Shown here piece by piece: positions 1 through 8,106 of a stretch of DNA of 25,389 nucleotides. The notes beneath the pieces were generated by a model. It searched no databases. It saw nothing but the letters and a program-made list of their open reading frames with translations, and was not told the DNA's origin. The DNA comes from JBGTCY01 sp041748615 (lineage in GTDB: Bacteria > Bacteroidota > Bacteroidia > Chitinophagales > CAIOSU01). The translations under genes were made by a program, and so were the position numbers. The first letter of the stretch is position 1; every line of letters begins with the position of its first letter. The stretch is taken from assembly GCA_041748615.1 (NCBI GenBank), contig JBGTCY010000029.1, positions 1 through 25,389 of the forward strand, read 5' to 3'.

Positions 1-2
1 CT

Positions 3-113
3 TTCTGGCAGAGAGTTCGGGAAATCAATAATCTTTTACCTGTAAAATCAATGAACGCTATATATCGCTATATTAGCGGGGAAATCATAGCTGATTTCCC
101 ACGCTTGGAATAA
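3..113 (+). CDS. C-terminal fragment of an unknown protein (5' end outside window)
   Basis: Frame 3 is open from the window edge to a TAA at 111-113, giving 36 residues that begin FWQRVREINN and end IIADFPRLE. The composition is protein-like, with mixed charged and aliphatic residues, and the other two forward frames stop by position 45. The fragment is too short to assign a family. It lies on the same strand as the following S9 peptidase, 43 bases ahead of it, so the two could be co-transcribed. It may also be a chance open frame. A hairpin-capable stretch at 76-104 falls inside its last codons. Confidence 0.4.
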   Translation, partial: FWQRVREINNLLPVKSMNAIYRYISGEIIADFPRLE

Positions 114-156
114 TATTATTTTCTAAACCGAGAATGGCTGAAATAAATCCCATTTT

Positions 157-2127
157 ATGACTCAGTTATTATTTTATTTTCGCCTATTTTGCGCACTCAT
201 TTTTTTTTGTTTTGCCGCCTGCAATGAAAGCAGCGAAACTTCAACCACTCGTAATATGATGACAGATGATTCAACACAAATTGCACAATTAGTCGCGCTC
301 GATAAGGGAACAATTCCCGTTGAGACTTTTTTTCAAAATCCACAGCGCACAGCTTACATGATTTCTCCCAACGGAGCGTATCTTTCGTTTCTCGCACCTT
401 ATGAAACACGAAAAAATGTGTTTGTGCAAAAAATCGGTTCAGAAGAATCGCCTTTACGCATCACGAGCGACACCGTACGAGACATCAGCGCATACTTTTG
501 GGCGAATGATAATACTTTGGTTTACTTACAAGACATTGGCGGTGACGAAAACCATCACATTTTTACAGCCAATCGTGATGGCTCAGGGGTGAAGGATTTA
601 ACTCCTTTTGATGGAGTAAAAGCAACCATCATTGATGACCTTGAAGAGAATGAACACGAAATGATTGTGGGGTTGAACAAACGAAATCCGCAGCTTTTTG
701 AACCTTACCTGCTGAACCTTAAAACAGGTGACTTGAAGTTATTGGCGGAAAACACCGATGTGTTCAACCCGATTACCGGCTGGGTGACTGACCATGCCGG
801 AAAAATACGCGCGGCAGTGCAAATGACCGGTGGCGTGAATGCCAACCTGCTGTATCGTGAAACTGAAAAAGATGAATTTAAAACCATCATCACCACCAAC
901 TTCCGCGAAACTTTGAACCCGCTGTTTTTCACTTTCGACAATAAACACGTTTATGCTCTTTCCAATCTTGACAGGGACAAAGATGCCATCATAAAATATG
1001 ACATCGCGAACGGAAAAGAGTTGGAATTAATTTATGAAAACCAGGAGTATGACGCTGGCGGTTTGAATTATTCGCGCAAACGCAAAACACTCACCACGAT
1101 TACTTACACTTCATGGAAAAGGGAAATAAAATTTTTGGATAAAGAAGCCGAACAAATTTACAGTCGTTTGAATCGCGACCTTGGAAAATATGAAGTCGTT
1201 TTAACCTCTACCAATAAAGAAGAAGATAAATACATCGTGCGCACCTACAGCGACCGCTCGCTGGGCGCGTATTATTTGTTTGATAAAAAAACGGATGCTT
1301 TAACTAAACTGGCGGATGTCAATCCGGAAATCAATGAGGAGGAGATGGCGGAAATGAAACCGGTAAAATACCAGTCACGGGATGGATTAACCATCCATGG
1401 TTATCTTACTTTACCGAAAGGGGTGGAGCCGAAAAATCTGCCGGTGGTGGTGAATCCGCATGGCGGTCCGTGGCACAGAGACAGTTGGGGTTTCAATCCT
1501 GAAGTACAATTGCTGGCGAACAGGGGATATGCGGTTTTTCAAATGAATTTCAGAGGCTCAACCGGATATGGAAAAAAATTCTGGGAAGCAAGTTTCAAGC
1601 AGTGGGGTCAAAAAATGCAGGATGATATTACGGATGGTGTTCAGTGGTTGATTGACGAGGGCATTGCCGACCCAAACAGGATTGCTATCTATGGCGGAAG
1701 CTATGGCGGTTACGCCACGCTTGCCGGTATCACATTCACCCCCGAACTTTATTCTTGCGCGGTTGATTATGTAGGGGTTTCAAACCTGTTTAGTTTTTTG
1801 AAAACCATACCGCCTTATTGGCAGCCCTACCTTGAAATGATGTATGAAATGGTGGGGCATCCTGAAAATGACAGCGCGATGATGGCAGCAGCCTCACCGG
1901 TGTTTCATGTCGAAAAAATCAAAGTGCCGTTGTTTATTGCTCAGGGCGCTAATGACCCGCGTGTGAAAAAAGATGAGTCTGACCAAATCGTGAAAGCGTT
2001 GCGTGAACAGGGTGTCAATGTGCCTTACATGGTGAAAGACAACGAAGGGCATGGTTTCTACAATGAAGAAAACCGTTTTGAATTCTATAAAGCGATGAGC
2101 GGATTTCTGAGTAAGTGCCTGAACTGA
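157..2127 (+). CDS. S9 family prolyl oligopeptidase-type serine peptidase, probable lipoprotein
   Basis: This is a 656-residue peptidase that likely degrades short peptides in the periplasm or at the cell surface. The N-terminus has a hydrophobic signal segment ending FCFAAC, with a lipobox-like cysteine at residue 22, so lipid anchoring is probable. Residues of about 50-390 look like a beta-propeller (repeated strands with YLFDKKT-type turns), and the C-terminal third is an alpha/beta hydrolase. The nucleophile motif GGSYGG places the catalytic serine at Ser515. Asp600 (in GANDPRV) and His632 (in NEGHGF) complete the triad, with family-typical spacing. The oxyanion-side HGGP motif precedes the nucleophile. 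The ATG at 157 gives a complete signal sequence. The gene ends 11 bases before the convergent hemW, with no obvious terminator between. Dipeptidyl-peptidase or acylaminoacyl-peptidase specificity cannot be told apart here. Confidence 0.93.
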   Translation: MTQLLFYFRLFCALIFFCFAACNESSETSTTRNMMTDDSTQIAQLVALDKGTIPVETFFQNPQRTAYMISPNGAYLSFLAPYETRKNVFVQKIGSEESPLRITSDTVRDISAYFWANDNTLVYLQDIGGDENHHIFTANRDGSGVKDLTPFDGVKATIIDDLEENEHEMIVGLNKRNPQLFEPYLLNLKTGDLKLLAENTDVFNPITGWVTDHAGKIRAAVQMTGGVNANLLYRETEKDEFKTIITTNFRETLNPLFFTFDNKHVYALSNLDRDKDAIIKYDIANGKELELIYENQEYDAGGLNYSRKRKTLTTITYTSWKREIKFLDKEAEQIYSRLNRDLGKYEVVLTSTNKEEDKYIVRTYSDRSLGAYYLFDKKTDALTKLADVNPEINEEEMAEMKPVKYQSRDGLTIHGYLTLPKGVEPKNLPVVVNPHGGPWHRDSWGFNPEVQLLANRGYAVFQMNFRGSTGYGKKFWEASFKQWGQKMQDDITDGVQWLIDEGIADPNRIAIYGGSYGGYATLAGITFTPELYSCAVDYVGVSNLFSFLKTIPPYWQPYLEMMYEMVGHPENDSAMMAAASPVFHVEKIKVPLFIAQGANDPRVKKDESDQIVKALREQGVNVPYMVKDNEGHGFYNEENRFEFYKAMSGFLSKCLN

Positions 2128-2138
2128 TAAATATTTAG

Positions 2139-3266
2139 TCATTCATCTGCAAATAACTCACTGATAATTTTATCCGCTAAAAGTTTGCCTGAACGTGAAA
2201 GTGTGATTTGTTCATTTTGGATGTTCAGAAAATTTTCAGATTGTAAACGAAGTATTGATTTTTTAAAATCATTCAAATATTTCTCACTGAAAGTGTTTTT
2301 AAGAAACTGTAGGTTAACTCCCCTGCTTGTGCGTAAAGTGGTCATGATAGATTCATTGAACCGGTCTTTTTCTGAGAGAATTTCTTTTTCAAAAAGCAGC
2401 GTTCCTTTTTCCAAAGCGTCAATGTAGCGGGAGTTGTTGGCAATGTTCCATTGGCGGGATAAGCCGTCAAAAGAATGCGCTGATGGTCCGAGTCCGAGAT
2501 ATTTTTTTCCAAACCAATAAGCGGAGTTGTGGCGCGCCTGAAAACCCGGTTTTGAAAAGTTGGAAATTTCATAATGCTCATAACCGTTGGTTTCTGCAAA
2601 ACTCATCAGCAGTTCAAATTGATGTGCTCCCTGCATGTCGCTCACATCCTGTGATTTTTTTTCGCGGATGAATTTTTCCAAAGCGGTTTTCGGTTCCACG
2701 GTCAGGCAGTAAGCTGAAAAATGAACGATTTTCAGTTCGTTGAGGTGATTCAGGTTTTGCAGCCACTTTTCATCCGTCAATCCCGGAATGGCATAAATCA
2801 AATCAATCGTGATGTTTTCAAAACCCGCAGATTGTGCTTGCCGGATAGATGTTTCAGCCTGATTGGCTATATGAGCACGATTCAGGTAACGCAAATCGTC
2901 ATCATAAAAAGACTGCACCCCGATACTGAAACGATTGACCGGAGTTTGTCTGATTTCGTTGAGTTTTTTTTCTGTTAAATCATCCGGATTGGCTTCCAGC
3001 GTGATTTCGGCATCCGGCAGTATTTCAAAATGCTGATGTAATGTTTCAAAAATTTCATTGATTTCATCCCCGCTTAGTAATGATGGCGTCCCTCCTCCGA
3101 AATAAACCGTTTCAATTTTTTCATGAAAATATTTTTTTCTTAAAAAAATCTCTTGCTTCAATGCTTGAATGAAAGCGACTTTTTTTTGAATATTGACAGA
3201 AAAATGGAAATTGCAATAATGACAGGCTTGCCTGCAAAAAGGAATGTGGATGTAAATACCTGCCAT
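2139..3266 (-). CDS. hemW: HemW-type radical SAM heme chaperone (coproporphyrinogen III oxidase-like)
   Basis: This 375-residue radical SAM protein has the CxxxCxxC cluster motif at Cys11, Cys15 and Cys18 (CRQACHYC), directly after the HIPFC start typical of HemW/HemN-like proteins. The GGGTPSLL motif for SAM binding lies at about residues 57-64, and EANPDDLT follows. The length fits HemW (about 375-400 residues) and is shorter than true HemN (about 450). HemW proteins bind heme and deliver it to acceptors such as respiratory enzymes. Older annotations call them oxygen-independent coproporphyrinogen oxidase, which the residues here do not support as an activity. The ATG at 3264-3266 puts the cluster at the expected distance from the N-terminus. 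It is divergent from the BamA-like gene at 3359 and tail to tail with the S9 peptidase. Confidence 0.92.
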   Translation of the reverse strand: MAGIYIHIPFCRQACHYCNFHFSVNIQKKVAFIQALKQEIFLRKKYFHEKIETVYFGGGTPSLLSGDEINEIFETLHQHFEILPDAEITLEANPDDLTEKKLNEIRQTPVNRFSIGVQSFYDDDLRYLNRAHIANQAETSIRQAQSAGFENITIDLIYAIPGLTDEKWLQNLNHLNELKIVHFSAYCLTVEPKTALEKFIREKKSQDVSDMQGAHQFELLMSFAETNGYEHYEISNFSKPGFQARHNSAYWFGKKYLGLGPSAHSFDGLSRQWNIANNSRYIDALEKGTLLFEKEILSEKDRFNESIMTTLRTSRGVNLQFLKNTFSEKYLNDFKKSILRLQSENFLNIQNEQITLSRSGKLLADKIISELFADE

Positions 3267-3325
3267 GATTGCGTTATGATTCTTTCAAGAGTAAAACTGA
3301 AACCGCTGCAAATCTCCGAAACAAG

Positions 3326-3333
3326 TATCTTTC
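3326..3333 (+). promoter_or_regulatory. Candidate Bacteroidota -7 element for the BamA-like gene
   Basis: The octamer TATCTTTC differs by one base from the Bacteroidota -7 consensus TAnnTTTG and is identical to the element found ahead of gldK. It lies 25 bases before the ATG at 3359, so a start point near 3340 would leave a leader of about 19 bases. At the -33 position, CTG (3306-3308) stands 17 bases upstream instead of the preferred TTG, so this is a weaker match than the gldK promoter. Confidence 0.4.
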
Positions 3334-3358
3334 AAAACCGGATGTTTAACTGATAAGC

Positions 3359-5149
3359 ATGTATCAAACCGCGCGGAAGTGCTTTTTTATTTTATGGTTG
3401 TTGACGCCTTTGCTGGCATTTTCACAAGGCAAAGTTATGTTACAGTTGCATGTGACCGATGGCGACCGTGAACTGCCGCAGGGAAAATACAAAATGAAAG
3501 AGCAATTTGAGAGTGACCTTGAGTTAGACAGGGCAATCAGGGCGTTAGTTATTCGTCTGCATAGTAATGGATTTGTGGAGGCATCGGTGGATAGTCAGCT
3601 TGTGGAAGAAAATACCCGCCAGGTTTTTTTGCATGTTGGCAACCGCTATGTCTGGGGGCAACTGTCAAAAGGCAATGTTCCGGATGTCTTACTTCAGCAA
3701 GTGGGATATAAAGAGCGTTTTTTCAGCGGCTCGAATTTTAATTTTAAAACCGTTGAGCAATTGCTCAATAAAATCATCACTTATCAGGAAAATAACGGTT
3801 ACCCGTTTGCACAAGTCAATTTAGACAGCATTGAAATTCAGGATGATTCGATTTATGCACAACTTCATCTCGAACAAAATCAATTATTTACCTACGATAC
3901 CATCGGATTGCATGGCGAAGCCCGCATTTCTAAAAAATTCCTATACAGCTACCTCGGCATCAAACCCAATGGTTTGTATAATGAAAGTGTGGTTCTGAAA
4001 GCGGGAAAACGGATTCGTGAATTGCCATTTTTGCAGGAAGAAAGACCATTGCAGGTGTTTTTTTTGACAGATAAAGCGCAGTTGCATTTTTTTCTGAAAG
4101 AAAGAAAAACAAGCCGCTTTGATTTTTTGCTGGGTGTTCTCCCAAATAACGATGTTACCGGAAGGGTGCTCATCACCGGTGAAATCCTGCTTGATTTGGT
4201 GAGTCCTTTTGGAAGAGGCGAAAAGTTTTTTCTGAACTGGAAAAGATTACAGGCTCGCACACAAAGTTTAGAAACCGCGTTGCGTTATCCCTATATTCTT
4301 TCCGCCCCGCTCGGAGTGGAATTTGAATTCATGTTGTATAAAAGAGATACGCTTTATCTCGACCTTGATTGGGAAGTAGGTTTTCAATATTTGTTTGTCG
4401 GGGGAAATTATTTCAAGACATTTGTCCATAATAAATTCACCAACGTGTTGAATGTGGATACCAACCAAATCATCAGAACAAGAAAACTGCCTGAAATCAA
4501 TGATGTGCGCAACACACTCTTTGGGGTGGAATATTTTTATGAAAACTTAGATTATCGGATAAATCCGACAAAAGGAGTGTCGCTGATAGTTTCTGCTGCA
4601 GCGGGTACGAGGCGAATCCGCGAGTTGTCGGAAGTTGCGGGATTAAGCGACCCTGAAAATCCCGGTTTTACTTTCGAAAGTTTATACGACAGCCTGAACC
4701 TCCGCTCCGTTCAATATAAATTCGATTACCGGATTGACAAGTTTTGGAAATTGGGAAAACGCTCCACCGTGAAAACAGGTTTACGGGGCGGTGCGCTGAT
4801 TAGCAACAATATTTTTTTTAATGAACAATTCAGAATTGGCGGAAGCCGCTTGCTGAGAGGGTTTGATGAAGAAGAGATTTTCACTTCCCTTTTTGATGTG
4901 GTGACGGTAGAATACCGGTTCTTGCTTTCCGAAAATTCACACTTCCATGTTTTTTTTGACGGGGCTTATGTCGAGAGCAGAGTCGCGGGCGGATTTGAAA
5001 GTGATTTTCCATTCGGATTCGGGGCGGGACTGGCATTTGAAACTAAAGCCGGATTGTTTGGAGTAACCTACGCGTTGGGCAAACAGCAAAACAACCCGAT
5101 TGATTTCAAGTCGGCTAAGCTACATTTCGGATATGTGAATTACTTTTGA
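3359..5149 (+). CDS. Omp85/BamA-TamA-like outer-membrane protein
   Basis: The 596-residue protein begins with a signal peptide (KCFFILWLLTPLLAFSQG), so it is exported. The first ~250 residues have POTRA-like alternation, and the remainder has the aromatic, strand-rich pattern of a 16-strand barrel ending in FGYVNYF with a terminal Phe. The Omp85 loop motif RGF is present at residues 500-502 (LLRGFDEEEIF), followed by VEYRF in the next strands. It is shorter than BamA (about 800 residues or more with five POTRA domains). It therefore looks like one of the accessory surface-antigen-type Omp85 proteins of Bacteroidota rather than the essential BamA. The DUF4271 gene follows 15 bases later on the same strand, suggesting co-transcription. 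A client protein or lipid cannot be inferred. Confidence 0.85.
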   Translation: MYQTARKCFFILWLLTPLLAFSQGKVMLQLHVTDGDRELPQGKYKMKEQFESDLELDRAIRALVIRLHSNGFVEASVDSQLVEENTRQVFLHVGNRYVWGQLSKGNVPDVLLQQVGYKERFFSGSNFNFKTVEQLLNKIITYQENNGYPFAQVNLDSIEIQDDSIYAQLHLEQNQLFTYDTIGLHGEARISKKFLYSYLGIKPNGLYNESVVLKAGKRIRELPFLQEERPLQVFFLTDKAQLHFFLKERKTSRFDFLLGVLPNNDVTGRVLITGEILLDLVSPFGRGEKFFLNWKRLQARTQSLETALRYPYILSAPLGVEFEFMLYKRDTLYLDLDWEVGFQYLFVGGNYFKTFVHNKFTNVLNVDTNQIIRTRKLPEINDVRNTLFGVEYFYENLDYRINPTKGVSLIVSAAAGTRRIRELSEVAGLSDPENPGFTFESLYDSLNLRSVQYKFDYRIDKFWKLGKRSTVKTGLRGGALISNNIFFNEQFRIGGSRLLRGFDEEEIFTSLFDVVTVEYRFLLSENSHFHVFFDGAYVESRVAGGFESDFPFGFGAGLAFETKAGLFGVTYALGKQQNNPIDFKSAKLHFGYVNYF

Positions 5150-5164
5150 AGTTCAAACACGATT

Positions 5165-6007
5165 TTGAAACGCCTAATTACCGGACTCGCCTTTGTTTTT
5201 TTATTTCTTTTTGCTGAAAAAGCAACAAGCACGCAGGCAACTGTTTATGATATTCATTATCATGAATTAGGCGCTGATGTTTCCATAAGCGACAAAAATG
5301 CCGGGAAGCTATTTGTCCATCATGCAATGCCGGAAGAAATTAATGCCCGACCTTCCACCCGCCAACCGGGCTGGCTGTTCATTTTCTTTTTATCCCAATT
5401 TATCATTATCGGCTACCTGAGAGTGGCATTTCCGAAAGATATTGAACTCATCATTAAAGCGATTCTGAATTTAAACATCTCTCATCAGCTTTACCGTGAG
5501 CAGGAATTGATTATGCCTGTTTCAGCGATTTTATATAACATCAATTTTGTTCTTTCAGGCGGCATCACCCTGTTCTTATTCGTGGATTATTTGGGATGGT
5601 CTTCGCAAGAGACGCCTTTTATCTCTTTATTGTTTTTCTTGTGGGCGGTGATTGTTATTTATTCTTTACGTTATGGTGTTTTAAAAATAATATCATACAT
5701 CTTCCCTTTTTCAAATGAAGCGAATCTTTTCAATTTCAATTTTTTCCTCATCCAGAAATTGTTAGGATTGTTATTAGTTCCGCTGAATCTGTTAATAGCC
5801 TATGGACCCGGAGGACTTTCTTTCCTTTCAATTCTAATCACCCTGATATTAATTTCTATATTTTTCATTGGAAGATATATCAAAGGTTTCACCATCGGAA
5901 GAAACTTGATGACGCACTACGGGTTCTATTTTTTTGTTTACATTTGCACCCTCGAAATCGCACCAATGTGCATACTTGTTAAGGTTGTAGTTGAATGGGT
6001 AAGCTGA
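5165..6007 (+). CDS. DUF4271 family integral membrane protein
   Basis: This 280-residue protein has an N-terminal signal-like helix, a soluble stretch of about 45 residues, and about five to six membrane helices from residue ~68 on (for example WLFIFFLSQFIIIGYL and FFLWAVIVIYSLRYGVL). This topology, and its position directly ahead of hemD, match the DUF4271 family of Bacteroidota, whose function is unknown. The start is a TTG at 5165. The only nearby in-frame ATG (residue 55) would remove the signal segment, so TTG is preferred. The stop codon overlaps the start of hemD by 13 bases, which suggests translational coupling. A role in heme synthesis or in T9SS assembly is suggested by neighbours only. 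Confidence 0.75.
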   Translation: MKRLITGLAFVFLFLFAEKATSTQATVYDIHYHELGADVSISDKNAGKLFVHHAMPEEINARPSTRQPGWLFIFFLSQFIIIGYLRVAFPKDIELIIKAILNLNISHQLYREQELIMPVSAILYNINFVLSGGITLFLFVDYLGWSSQETPFISLLFFLWAVIVIYSLRYGVLKIISYIFPFSNEANLFNFNFFLIQKLLGLLLVPLNLLIAYGPGGLSFLSILITLILISIFFIGRYIKGFTIGRNLMTHYGFYFFVYICTLEIAPMCILVKVVVEWVS

Positions 6008-6834
6008 AATCCAAAACTTCCCGGAAAGAAATACCATTGCCTTCATTGGTTACTGACAAACCAGTTTACAAGAAGGTGAAAACAATCCTTATTTCTCAAC
6101 CTAAGCCCGAAACAGATAAAAATCCTTATGCCGAACTGGCAATTAAACACAAGGTAAAACTGGAATTCAGACCTTTTATTCAGGTGGAACCGATTCTCGC
6201 AAAAGATTTCCGAAAAGATAAAATTACCCCCCACGAATTTTCTGCGGTAGTGTTGAACAGCCGAAACGCGGTGGACCATTTTTTCAGAATCTGTGACGAG
6301 TTGCGTACCCGGATGTCGCAGGAAACCAAATACTTCTGCATCACGGAAGCAGTCGCGCTATATTTACAGAAATACATCTTATACAGGAAGAGAAAAGTGT
6401 TTTATGGAAACGGGAAAGAATCGGAATTAGTGGAATTGATGCTGAAGCATAAAGAAAACGAACGATTCCTGTTACCCTGTTCCGATGTGCATAAAGAAGG
6501 GATATCTGAGTTAATGATAGATAAAGGCATCTCCTTTCAGAAAGCGATTATTTACAAAACGGTGAGCAGTAATCTGTCTGATTTAAAGAAGAATTTCAAT
6601 TTCGATGTTTTAGCGTTTTTCAGTCCTTCAGGTGTGAAATCGTTGTATGAAAATTTTCCAAAGTTTAAACAGGAAGATACCCGCATAGCCGCATTTGGAA
6701 GAACCACAGCGAAAGCGGTTGTGGAGCACGGATTAAGACTTGATGTTGAAGCGCCACTTCCGGAAACACCCTCAATGGCAAGCGCGCTTGATAAATATCT
6801 CTCCATTACCAATGCTCCCAAAAAGAAAAAGTAA
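5995..6834 (+). CDS. hemD: Uroporphyrinogen-III synthase (HemD family)
   Basis: The 279-residue protein resembles HemD: two alternating alpha/beta halves with VLNSRNAVDHFF in the first half and FFSPSGVKSLYENF plus IAAFGRTTAKAV in the second, the usual places where HemD contacts the tetrapyrrole. HemD closes and inverts ring D of hydroxymethylbilane to make uroporphyrinogen III. The family is poorly conserved, so the call rests on the SPSG and FGxTTA motifs and on overall length. There is an extra basic N-terminal tail of about 28 residues and a lysine-rich C-terminus (KKKK). The ATG overlaps the preceding DUF4271 gene by 13 bases. PorP follows after 162 bases. HemW lies in the same neighbourhood but on the other strand. 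Confidence 0.85.
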   Translation: MGKLKSKTSRKEIPLPSLVTDKPVYKKVKTILISQPKPETDKNPYAELAIKHKVKLEFRPFIQVEPILAKDFRKDKITPHEFSAVVLNSRNAVDHFFRICDELRTRMSQETKYFCITEAVALYLQKYILYRKRKVFYGNGKESELVELMLKHKENERFLLPCSDVHKEGISELMIDKGISFQKAIIYKTVSSNLSDLKKNFNFDVLAFFSPSGVKSLYENFPKFKQEDTRIAAFGRTTAKAVVEHGLRLDVEAPLPETPSMASALDKYLSITNAPKKKK

Positions 6835-6996
6835 TTCTAAATTTCTTTTCAATTATTTAAAGCCCTCAAATTGCATTCAATATCATGTACTCATTCTGCG
6901 TTAGTCATAAAGTATTTCATTTTGAAAAAATTACTTGAAAAAAGTCTGTTAATTTTATTTGGAGTTCAAATTCCGGCCGGAACATAATCCGCATTC

Positions 6997-7965
6997 ATGA
7001 AATTTTCTTTTTCTTCTTTATTGGTATTAATTTTTTCTCTGAGCGCTTTTGCTCAAAATTCTACTTTGCTTTCCAATTATCTGTTTCTGAAGCCGGTGTA
7101 TAATCCGGCTACGGTTGGAAGCGAAGATGCGATTGAAATATTTGCCGTGTATCGCGGACAATGGGTTGGAATAAACGGAGCGCCATCCACTCAGGCTTTT
7201 TCATTAAACTCACCACTCAATTTTTTTAACTCAAGTGTAGGATTGATGGTTGTAAACGAACTACAGGGAGCCGAGCGGATAACAAATGTTTTACTTGCGT
7301 ATTCCTACAAGCTGGAGTTGAAAAAAAGCAGTTTATCCTTTGGAGCAAGTGGCGGCATCATTCAGCGGTCAATAGACGGAACTAAATTGAGAGCGCCAGA
7401 GGGAAATTACGAGTCAGGAATAGACCATCGTGACGACTATATTCCAAACAGACTGACAAGTGGAATTACTGGCGATATCAATCTTGGAGTATATTATCAA
7501 ACACGAAAACTTTATGCCGGAGCATCACTGAATAATTTAATGGAAACACCTCTTTCACTTGAAGGTCAGGGCGGAGTCACTGAACTCAGAAACCCGCGTT
7601 ATTACACGCTGATGGCGGGATACAGAATCAAAATCGGAAAGAAACTAAACTTGCTTCCAAACGTAATAGTGAGGACTGATTTTGTAAATACGCAGCCCGA
7701 ACTTAATGCGATTTTACAATTCAAAGACAATTTATACGGGGGCTTATCGTTTAGAGGATTTACACAGGATTTAAATGACGCGTTCATTGTAATGTTGGGA
7801 TTTAAGATATTTAAAAATTTAAGGTTAGGTTATAGTTATGACTTTTCCTTATCTTCGTTGAACAATGTTAATAACGGTTCACATGAAGTCTATCTTAGTT
7901 ACAGCATTAAAATGAAAGAGCTGTTTAATCCGGGTAAGATTATTTACAATCCACGAAATCTATAG
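6997..7965 (+). CDS. porP: Type IX secretion system membrane protein PorP/SprF
   Basis: A 322-residue outer-membrane barrel of the PorP/SprF family. It has a cleavable signal peptide (ending LSAFAQN), followed by the family hallmark NPATVG near residue 36, then YRGQWVGINGAPSTQ. The C-terminal half consists of amphipathic strands such as YTLMAGYRIKIGKKLNL and ends with a typical YLSYSIKMKE strand. PorP/SprF proteins associate with the K/N ring and, in some T9SS, with surface adhesin export or PorE anchoring. The order porP-K-L-M-N is the one known from Porphyromonas gingivalis. It stands 162 bases after hemD. I see no clean TAnnTTTG promoter ahead of it, only TTTATTTG near 6954-6961, so its transcription start is undecided. 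Confidence 0.94.
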   Translation: MKFSFSSLLVLIFSLSAFAQNSTLLSNYLFLKPVYNPATVGSEDAIEIFAVYRGQWVGINGAPSTQAFSLNSPLNFFNSSVGLMVVNELQGAERITNVLLAYSYKLELKKSSLSFGASGGIIQRSIDGTKLRAPEGNYESGIDHRDDYIPNRLTSGITGDINLGVYYQTRKLYAGASLNNLMETPLSLEGQGGVTELRNPRYYTLMAGYRIKIGKKLNLLPNVIVRTDFVNTQPELNAILQFKDNLYGGLSFRGFTQDLNDAFIVMLGFKIFKNLRLGYSYDFSLSSLNNVNNGSHEVYLSYSIKMKELFNPGKIIYNPRNL

Positions 7966-7974
7966 AATATTGTT

Positions 7975-8004
7975 TTGGAAGTTTAAAACAGAATGGTATC
8001 TTTC
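7975..8004 (+). promoter_or_regulatory. Promoter of the gldKLMN genes
   Basis: A TTG at 7975-7977 is followed after 19 bases by TATCTTTC at 7997-8004. This fits the Bacteroidota pattern of TTG, 17-23 bases, then TAnnTTTG, with one mismatch in the last base. It begins 10 bases after the porP stop, so gldK and the genes behind it can be transcribed separately from porP. A start near 8010 would give a leader of roughly 100 bases, extremely AT-rich. That leader contains a small A-T hairpin (AACAAA / TTTGTT, 8040-8054) followed by a T run. Confidence 0.65.
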
Positions 8005-8106
8005 GCCAGAATTTTTAAACACAACGATAAATTAAAGACAACAAATTTTTTGTTTTTTATAAAAGCATGTATATTTACACGTTTTAAAAAAAGGATTAAC
8101 TTTTAA

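Noticed and set aside
19..104. Repeats of GGGAAATCA (19-27, 79-87) with its complement at 92-100, and an adjacent hairpin at 56-78
   Set aside because: They lie inside a frame that looks like the end of a protein-coding gene, are short, and are not followed by a T run. I cannot separate them from chance in AT-rich DNA.
2139..3266. Oxygen-independent coproporphyrinogen III oxidase (HemN)
   Set aside because: The protein is too short and opens like HemW. Heme chaperone is the better call.
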